A stretch of 64,000 bases of DNA from Porogramme epimiltina (Eukaryota > Basidiomycota > Agaricomycetes > Polyporales > Polyporaceae): NCBI GenBank assembly GCA_900155495.1, contig FTLJ01001076.1, positions 1 to 64,000 on the forward strand, in the 5' to 3' direction. The position numbers were made by a program, and so were the translations under genes. Position 1 is the first letter of the stretch, and every line of letters starts with the position of its first letter. Shown here one piece after another: positions 56,841 through 64,000 of the stretch. The notes beneath the pieces were generated by a model. It did not search any database and had not been told where the DNA came from. It was given only the letters and a program-made list of their open reading frames with translations.

Positions 56841-59800
56841 CCGGGCTCTAGGAAGCCAATACCCTGGATGATCTCGCCTCCGCTGCCGCCGCCCACAAAG
56901 AGCACGCGAGCCTGGGGCTTGAAGGGCGGGTCGGCAGGGCGGTTGTCGGGCTGCTGCCTTGATTATGTTGCGCCCTCTCAACGTATGTAGCTTTTAGCTC
57001 CGCATGTATCCTCACGCGTCTCCCTGTAATTCTAGACGTCTCACGAACACTTACTCGCGCGGCGCGCCTGGCTGTGCACGCACGGGAGTTCCGTGCCATT
57101 AGCTTTCTAGTGGCCCAAAGATGCCTCCGTCAGCCGCGGCACCCGAGTACTCGACAAGTGGTCACATTGCCTGCCTAGCCGCCGAGGACCAGCGAGCGCT
57201 GAAGCCCTCAGTGGACGGACGATCTCCCGCGAATACACGTGTACACGCAAACCGTCTTCGACGAATTTTCAATTCGAACCCGTATGGAACCTCTTCGTGC
57301 GCCCTCGGGAGTGAACACACATTCGGAATCCGACCACGTACCACCTGGCGTGCAGCCGCCAACGCGTCTCACCGCCCCCCGTAGCACGCGCAAACCGTGA
57401 TGCGCGGTCCGTCGCACGCGTCACTACGCGAATACAACGACGAGACTCGAGCACGCCGTGCGCGCATACTTAGATGGCGCCCGGTGAGAGGCGGCGATGG
57501 CGCTGCATCTCCGGACCCCACGCGCGATTTTGAGCGTCGCGGGTGGCAGAATGGAGGGGAAGCAGTCGCTTGGGTCCTCGGTGCAGCCGACTTACCCCTT
57601 CCGGCACCCGCCCTGGCGAGGGCTGGAACTGGCGTGCGCTCCATTCGGCGCCGTACTGCGTCTCCAGGCGCATAACCACCGCGGGGGCCGCCGCCGGGCA
57701 CTGCAGGTGCGCGCCGCGGTGTGCGGCCCAAACCCGGTTCGCCAGTCGCCAGCCCTCCAAGTCAGCACACACCTCAAAGCTCCGGCCTGCGCTCGCGTGC
57801 GCCCCGCGGCGACGACGAGTCTGGATCCGGCGACAACCGTGCCCACCGCCGGAATGCGCCAACTTGCACTTGCAGCCGCCAAGGCATCGACGGCCTACAA
57901 GCCACGCCGCGTTTCCGGCGACGACGCTGGTGCCCGGGGACGAAAACCCTCTCCTCTTGCGGCCCACGCCGAACCCCGCCCGACCGCCCAAAAAATCCGG
58001 GACCGACCTCACACATCTACAGAGGCCCGGGACCGCTTGCGCATGCGCAGAACAAGACCCGACGGCGAGCGACCGATCCGGGCGTCGCCCTCCGGCATCT
58101 GATCGGCCCCCCTCCCGCACGCGAATAAGCAGAACAGGGTGGGTCGGGGCAGGACAGGACAGAGCAGGGCAGGGCAGAGCGCACGCACGTCCGATTCGGG
58201 GGCGCGATCTACGTGCGACGACGGCCGCACACGCGTACGAGCGTCGTCGCGCGTGCCCGCCGGCCGATGCGCACTCTTACAGGCGTGAACGCTGATGGGT
58301 CGAGCTCCGTGACGCCCGAGCGCGCCTCCGCGATCAAAATCGAACAAATTCGAACAGGAGAGCGGTTCCCAAACCCCATGCAGGACAAGGCGGGCGCGTC
58401 GCCTCCGAGCCCCAGACACGACGTGAGGCAAGGCAGGCAGGGGCGAATTCAAAACGAGTCGTAGCCCTGGCGCAGGCCACCTCACGAACTTTCTGGCGCA
58501 GGTCGCAGATGGGAGATGGGGGGCATCTGGAACACCGGCGCCGCCAGGGGCTGACGCTGACGCGCCGAAGCCCGAGCAGGATCCAGATGGCGTGGAGCCC
58601 GACGGGGCCGCTGCGGCCGCGGGCGGGTGCGCGTCGAGGGTCGCAGCGGCGCGGGTTCGCGTGGGCGCGCTTCGTAGACTCCAGTCCCCCGGGAGGTGGA
58701 CCTCCTGGGACCTGCGCGGCCGGCGAGGCGAGCCGCTGCTTCTGGGCTCCTCGCTCGGGCAGGCGGATCCTGCACATACGCCCATACGTCCCCCACCGCG
58801 CGGCAGGAACCAGGGGCACCAGCTCGCAAAATTTAGACTCTCCAGCGGGAAGGGGGAGGGGGGATGCCCGATCTGACGAACAAGGCGTGCGCATCGGCGA
58901 ATCGCGCACAACTGGGGTTGTGGGTGGGCACTGGGTGGGCTTGGACCGTGCCGCCGTCTCTCTCGCGCGCGCACGGGTGATAGCGCATCGGGGGGGCTCC
59001 GTCTCGCCGTGACCTGTCCCAGGGCTGGAGGACGCCGCGCCGCTCTGGCACCGGGCGTAGGGGCGTGTGGGCGCGCGTGCGGCGAGCGACCGTTCGCCCG
59101 AAGGCCACTCGCCGCGCGCGCGCGGCGTCACAGGGACCCGGGCCGGTGGCTGCAGACCCTCTGGACGGTCCCGCGCACGGGCGTCGCTGGAGCAGCACCC
59201 CCCCCACACCCAGCGCGGGTTTCGTGCACGGTTGCGCTTCGCCCGCGTGATAAGCTCGCGCGCGCAGGATGTGCTGCATGCTATCCGGAACTCCTGCCAC
59301 GACGCGTGCGGGCCACGGCGCCGCCACGAGGGGGCGAGGACTCACGAGCAGGCGCCTCCTGCGTCTAAGAAGGTGGCCGCGGGCGCTGCTGGGGGCCGAT
59401 CTCGCGGAGCGTTGTGCCGGACTTGGGGCGGGGAGGCAGAGATCGGGTGATGGAGCGGCAGGGACGCAGGCGGCGAGGCGGCGAGAGCACGAGCGCGGTC
59501 GCGCAGGAGAGTGGTGCTGCGCCACCTTGGGTGCGCACGCCGCCTGGCCGGTTGCCAGCAGGTGACGGAGGGGGGGGGCACCCTCAGTGCCTCGGGCGGT
59601 CGCGACGCGGGGATGTCACGCGCGGCCGTTGGGGGGACGGCGCGGGGGGCCCTGGGCGATCATCATCCGGGGAGAACAACGACGAGGTCGACATTGTTGG
59701 GACTGAACATAGGCAGAGCCGTTGCAGGCTAGCGTGGATGTACAATGTCGCCGCGCGCGGGCGCGTGGGGACGAGATGGTCGACGGGCGCCCAGTTTGCG

Positions 59801-60579
59801 TTCTCGCGGGCGCTGGAGAGCATCTGCGGTCTCCGAGCGTGGGGAAGCTTTTGTTCTCCGCGAGCAGGCGGGGCGTGGAGGCTGGCATGGAACTGGCACG
59901 CAGCTGGCACGCGCGAGCCACGCGCCCGGGGCAGGTGGCGGGGCGGCGGGCGCCAGAAGCGCGCGGGGCTATTGTTGCAGGCGGGTTCGATTCTGGGCCC
60001 GAGGCGCGCTCCGACGCCGAAGGTGCAGGACTGTAGCAGGATGGGATGGAAGGCCTCAGGAGGCGGGCGGGGCTGCGCGGCGGGGTTCGGGGTTCGTTGT
60101 ACTCGGAGTACGAGTCAGGGTGCGGTCGGATTCGGAGTATCGGGATGGGCACACGCGCACGGGGCTGGCAGCCGGAAAGGAGGTGAGGGGGCGGGAGTGG
60201 CCCCAGTTGCAGGGGGCGCGACGCGGGGGAGGTGATGAGAACAACAGCTCGGCTTGTGCCCGTTGGGGCGTCGGTGGCGACTAGAGACGAGCGGAGGCTC
60301 GGCCGGAGAGGCGAGGGACGTCAGGGAAGAGACGGAGGACAGCCCTTTGTTTTCCAAACACGGGCGGCGGACGCCCGGCCCGTGGGAGCAGTACAACGCC
60401 TCCCGAATATGGTACAAGGGCCTCCTCCTGTCCTCCTCCGCGCGCCTCGCTTTCTTATATCCTCCGCGCATCCATGGCCACCCCTCACCACCCCCCGCCC
60501 AGCCCCGCTCCCGCGTCTCCCGTCCTTTCTCTCCTCCATCTCCCATCACGCCCATCCTGTGCCAGTCACTCGCCCCATC
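56841..60579. other. Long GC-rich region without a supportable gene
   Basis: About 3.7 kb between CIA2 and the DUF7330 gene is very GC-rich. Long Arg/Pro/Ala/Gly-rich frames are open simultaneously on both strands, the pattern produced by composition alone. None shows a family motif, a splice structure or balanced composition. Short ggcaggacaggacagagc-type repeats occur near 58145-58185, and a GC-rich hairpin can be drawn around 59070-59130. Part of it must be the promoter and 5' leader of the DUF7330 gene. No tRNA was supported: two B-box-like words lack a matching A box. Confidence 0.5.
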
Positions 60580-61591
60580 ATGGTCTCCGCTTCCGTCTGT
60601 TCGCATGTAAGTCGCCTCCCCGCTCCTCCACATCATCTCTGTTCGGCGCATGATGCTGATCCATCTCTTCAGGAATCTTATCCGACCAGCACAGATAGCC
60701 TCCTCCTCGAACAACCCTCCGGCTCACATCGAGTAAAATACCAGGGCGCCGGCGCGCGCCAGCCCTTCGACTTTGCCCTCGAGACCGACGGCCATGCCAT
60801 CGACGTCTCCCTCGTCCTCCCGCACTACCGCGCACGCAACCAGCCGTACGACCACCGGCTAGGCATGTACGTCGGCAGTGATTCCTCCGCCCCCATCAAG
60901 GTCAAAGTGGTGAGTGTCCCATCCACCACACGCCGCCATCATCACCATCCCCTAAATCTTGACTGACGTCAACCCGTTCCCCGCGCCGCAGTGCCGCAAG
61001 TTCACGCCCCCGCGCACGACCAAGTTCAAGCTCGAGGTGCACTCCGCCGCGGGCTCGGACGTGACCGTCTGGCTCCCCTCCGACTTCAAGGGCCGCATAC
61101 ACCGCTCGAGCATGTGCAAAAAGGTCTCCTTCTCCGCCGGCTTCACGAACGCGATCATGCGCAACGTCTGCCTCACCCAGTCCCGCCGCCCCTCGGTCGT
61201 CTCCACCGCCGACTCCGCCGCGTACCACTTCTCGGAGATATACGTCTCCGACGGCCCGCACCGCGCGCACCTCGCGCCTCCGCCCGAGAAGCGCGCCCTC
61301 CCCCACTTCGCGCACGACCGCGAGAAGATCGGGTACGGCCTCGCCGCCGCCGCATCGGGCTTCGGCGGCGACTACGGCGGGTTCAGCGACGCGCTCGCGC
61401 GCGGCGCCGCCGAGGAGGACGAGGTCGTCGTCGACACCACCGGCACCGTCACCTTCCGCATGTGGGACATCCACCGCGGCGAGCCCGAGGCGCGCTGCCG
61501 CGAGGCGTGCAAGCGCGCGTTCGGCCTCGGCTGGTGCGCGAAGCGCGCCCCCGAGGTCGCCATCGACTGGGACTTCCTCCTCGAGGACTGA
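60580..61591 (+). CDS. DUF7330 domain protein
   Basis: Three exons (60580-60606, 60673-60909, 60992-61591) give 287 residues. The sequence starts MVSASVCSHESYPTSTDSLL, with no signal peptide. A beta-rich domain follows: IDVSLVLPHYRARNQPYDHR, KFKLEVHSAAGSDVTVWLPS, DFKGRIHRSSMCKKVSFSAG and FTNAIMRNVCLTQ. An Ala/Gly-rich loop leads to the acidic strand EEDEVVVDTTGTVTFRMWDI and a C-terminal Arg/Cys-rich segment ending WDFLLED. The repeated short strands with SxSGxVxVWLPxxFKG are what I associate with DUF7330, a fungal, mostly basidiomycete family of unknown function resembling putative-adhesin (DUF4097-like) folds. The role is not inferred. The ATG is the first in the transcript region, about 125 bp after an AT-rich ttcttatatc element. 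Confidence 0.75.
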
Positions 61592-62594
61592 GGCGGTGGC
61601 CCCCCCCCACTCGACCTTCCCCCGCAGCGCGCCCCCAAGACGCGTGAAAGGGGCCCCCTTTCGCGCGTCGCGATCGCGCATGCCTCCTTCACCTGCCTCC
61701 TCCTCTCGAGGCCCCTATTCGCCCGCCTGCATTCTGCCCGCTCATGCCCCTCGCGCACGTCGTCCGCGCCACGCCCCCCTCACGTTTCCCCCGGCTCTTC
61801 GTCGCATGTTATATCCAAGAGATCGCCCACGATTCCCCAGGCTCATGCTTCCTCACACGCACACTCGTCACCCCCACCACTGTAGCACCAGCACACGCTT
61901 TTAGATCCGCACACCACTGTAGCATCAGCCCATCTCTCTCGCCTCTCTCGTCCTTGCTCTCGCTTTCGCGCACTTCCCGTCTATACACAGGTCTTCCATG
62001 CACCCCCTCGGATTGTCCCCTTCCCCCATTCGTTACAGCGAATTATACATTGGCACCCTTAATTCTATCTTTATCGCGCGCTGCAGCCGCCCTGTTTAAA
62101 GCCCCTCCCCCCTTTTTACACGCTCCTTCTATACCATTCGGTTCTTTTTGGACATTCGACGCCTGCTCCGCCCTTTATGGAGGTACAGCCCTTAGCGGCC
62201 AACTGCATCATAGCATTCTGCAATTTCACGTTTGCTGGTCATGAATCTCGAGGAATGTTTGCTGTGGCCGCCACGCGAGTGCTTCAATCTAGATAATATG
62301 GAGAGTCCGAGCGAAAAGGATCGAATAACAAAGCCAAGAACCAACCACCCACTGGCACCCGCCCATGAGCGAACCGCGGCGCGCCGTGACCGACCCAGTA
62401 GAGAACATTGAACAACATCTACTTGAACTATAGGCCGAACGAGTGTATACAGGCGGGTATGGTAGAGTAGTACGCATATGCAAACAGAGAAAGCACGACA
62501 AGAGCCGTCCGACCGGCGCCGGCCCCACCCAGGCGGCCCCCCCTCCTCCTCCGTCCACCGAGAATCCGCGGTCCGCGGCGAGCGACACGCCGCC
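61592..62594. other. Intergenic region, convergent 3' ends of DUF7330 gene and VPS1
   Basis: About 1 kb lies between two convergent stops. It is pyrimidine-rich on the plus strand, and no gene was recognised. Confidence 0.4.
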
Positions 62595-64000
62595 TCACAC
62601 GCTCGCGACGATCCTGCGCAGCAGAGCGCGTTAGCTCACGAGATCGGACAAAGGAAAGATAAAGAAAAGGCACGCACTCCTCCGCCTTGCCGAGCGCCTG
62701 GAGCATCGACGTGACCTCCTTGCGGCGGTTGACGACGAACTCGGACTCCTTGAGGAGGTCGTCGAGCACCTCGGGCTTGTACAGCTCCTGGAGGAGCTCG
62801 CGCTGCAGGTTCTCCTTCGAGTGGTTCACGAGCGTGAGCGTGATCGCCTTGGGCACCATGTCGATCATCTCGCGCTTCACGATGTTGAAGTACGAGTGGA
62901 TGAGCAGCTCTGCACGCGCGCGCGGGAAGGCAAGGCGCGGGGATCTCGGTCAGCGGGGTCGCAAGCGTAGGCGATATAGCGGGATACGCACTGATCACTT
63001 CGGTCTCCATGGTCTCGCGCTCGTTGAGCGCGGCCTGTGGCTTGATGACGGGGGGAGGCTGTGGGCGCGCAACGTGCGGGTGAGCACCGACCGAAGTCGC
63101 GGTGGCCGCGAGGCAGCGGAAAGGAGGAAGAGGGGGCTACTCACCGCCTCCATGACGGCGACGCCCTTCTTCTTGGGCTGGTTCTTGGCGAAGAAGGAGC
63201 CGAAGAAGCTGGGCTCCTCCTTCACGTCGACGTCGAGATCCCGGTTGTTGAGCTGTGCAGGCGTAGGCTTGCCGCCCTTGCCCTCCTGCGGCTGTGGCTT
63301 GTTCTGGTTCAGGCGCTCGGTGACGATCGACATCGCCTTGTGGCCGTTGAGGAAGTCGGGGTGGGTGGTGTTGACGTAGCAAGCTTGCATCCTGTAAAGA
63401 CGGTTAACGGCTGAAACGTCAACTAAATACAATGAGGACGCACATGACCATGTCGGTTACGAGCTTGGTTGTGGGGTTCATCGCGTTCTTGAAGAAGTTG
63501 ACGACAACCGAGTTGAAGCGCTCACGCAGAGCAGGGAATCGCCTGAATGCTTGCTGATGCGGAGGTAAGGGCACAGCCTGACTGAGGTACTGAGAGTGAA
63601 CTTACAATCTTCTGCAGGAGCTGGCCGAGAATACGGATGAGCTCGTCGTATACAAGCTGACAACACTTTATTGACGGATCTTCCAATCGGCGAATCTGCT
63701 GCTTGACGATGATCTCGAACGCCTGCGTACCCACGAACAACGACGGCGTTGAACCTGAAGAGTTGTACAGAATCGTCCGAATATCGCCATCCTTGACCTG
63801 GTCGAAGGGGTCGATAGTCTTGATACCGTTGTTGAACAGCTCGTGGAACACGAAACTGATACGCGCACCACCGGACAGCTCATTCAGTGACAGGTCGTTC
63901 GTGTTACCGTCGATCGTCGTGCGGAACTCCGAGCAGAACTCAGTGATCACAGACAGAACGATGTTCGATGAGCTCGCGTCCGCCAAAGCACCACCGAGAG
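62595..64000 (-). CDS. VPS1: Dynamin-like GTPase Vps1, C-terminal half (continues beyond right edge)
   Basis: Six exons are present (63606 to beyond 64000, 63444-63553, 63145-63391, 62992-63058, 62678-62909, 62595-62613), all in phase. They encode the middle/stalk region ([23 protein letters not shown] start, [40 protein letters not shown]) and [20 protein letters not shown]. An insert follows with [16 protein letters not shown]. The GTPase effector domain reads [20 protein letters not shown], then [20 protein letters not shown] and [19 protein letters not shown], ending KAEEIVASV. The FFGSFF insert and METEVIKLL order fit Vps1 rather than mitochondrial Dnm1. Vps1 acts in vacuolar sorting, peroxisome division and endocytosis. 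The GTPase domain lies outside the window. The last exon is 19 nt. Confidence 0.9.

Noticed and set aside
57260..57285. Reverse-strand ggttcgaatt resembling a tRNA T-arm
   Set aside because: No acceptor or D-arm pairing could be drawn around it.
59975..60000. B-box-like ggttcgattct suggesting a tRNA
   Set aside because: No A box or foldable cloverleaf precedes it.
57470..60235. Several 200-320 aa frames on both strands
   Set aside because: They overlap each other on opposite strands with Arg/Pro/Ala/Gly bias, which is expected from high GC alone.

Overview
The window is nuclear DNA from a filamentous basidiomycete, most likely an Agaricomycete with a compact, GC-rich genome. The evidence is many short introns (mostly about 45-65 nt, GT-AG), divergent and convergent genes with small gaps, typical Agaricomycete families (DUF6593, DUF7330, F-box/LRR, expanded BTB proteins), and fungal housekeeping genes. 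Exon coordinates were worked out by hand from reading frame, splice consensus and family resemblance. No alignment or database search was run.

Layout. 1-1.3 kb: a decayed pentatricopeptide (PPR) gene running into a short-chain dehydrogenase (SDR) fragment. 2-5 kb: an F-box gene and a DUF6593 gene. 6-12.2 kb: HAT1 (histone acetyltransferase B) divergent from RAD1 (9-1-1 checkpoint clamp); RAD1 carries a 1.9-kb intron. 12.3-18.7 kb: PDX1 (E3-binding protein of pyruvate dehydrogenase) divergent from a SCAP-type sterol sensor. 19.3-22 kb: an unrecognised intronless gene and a second F-box gene. 22.4-26.1 kb: cytoplasmic TrpRS and TBP. 26.9-35.1 kb: an unrecognised fungal gene, NTF2, a LOG-family phosphoribohydrolase, a PI-PLC X-domain protein and a GH88/105-type hydrolase. 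36.2-48 kb: MED1, three tandem BTB genes and SDH1. 48.5-56.8 kb: a TBC Rab-GAP, an SDR, DCN1 and CIA2. 56.8-60.6 kb: a long GC-rich stretch with no supportable gene. 60.6-64 kb: a DUF7330 gene and the 3' half of VPS1, whose N-terminus lies beyond the right edge.

Most genes are independent housekeeping functions: transcription (TBP, MED1), chromatin and checkpoint (HAT1, RAD1), mitochondrial carbon metabolism (PDX1, SDH1), trafficking (NTF2, TBC, VPS1, SCAP), neddylation (DCN1), Fe-S assembly (CIA2) and translation (TrpRS). No biosynthetic cluster, CRISPR array, rRNA or convincing tRNA was seen.

The most unusual structure is the MED1-BTB-BTB-BTB-SDH1 block. Between the second and third BTB genes lies a 3'-end fragment of SDH1 joined to a 3'-end fragment of MED1. 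This is the scar expected from tandem duplication of a segment running from inside MED1 to inside SDH1. A Lys/Ala-rich 18-bp-repeat reading frame follows the second BTB gene by one base. Other points of note are the RAD1 intron insertion, three GC-AG introns, several microexons (9, 10, 20, 22, 24 and 25 nt) and the PPR/SDR chimera.
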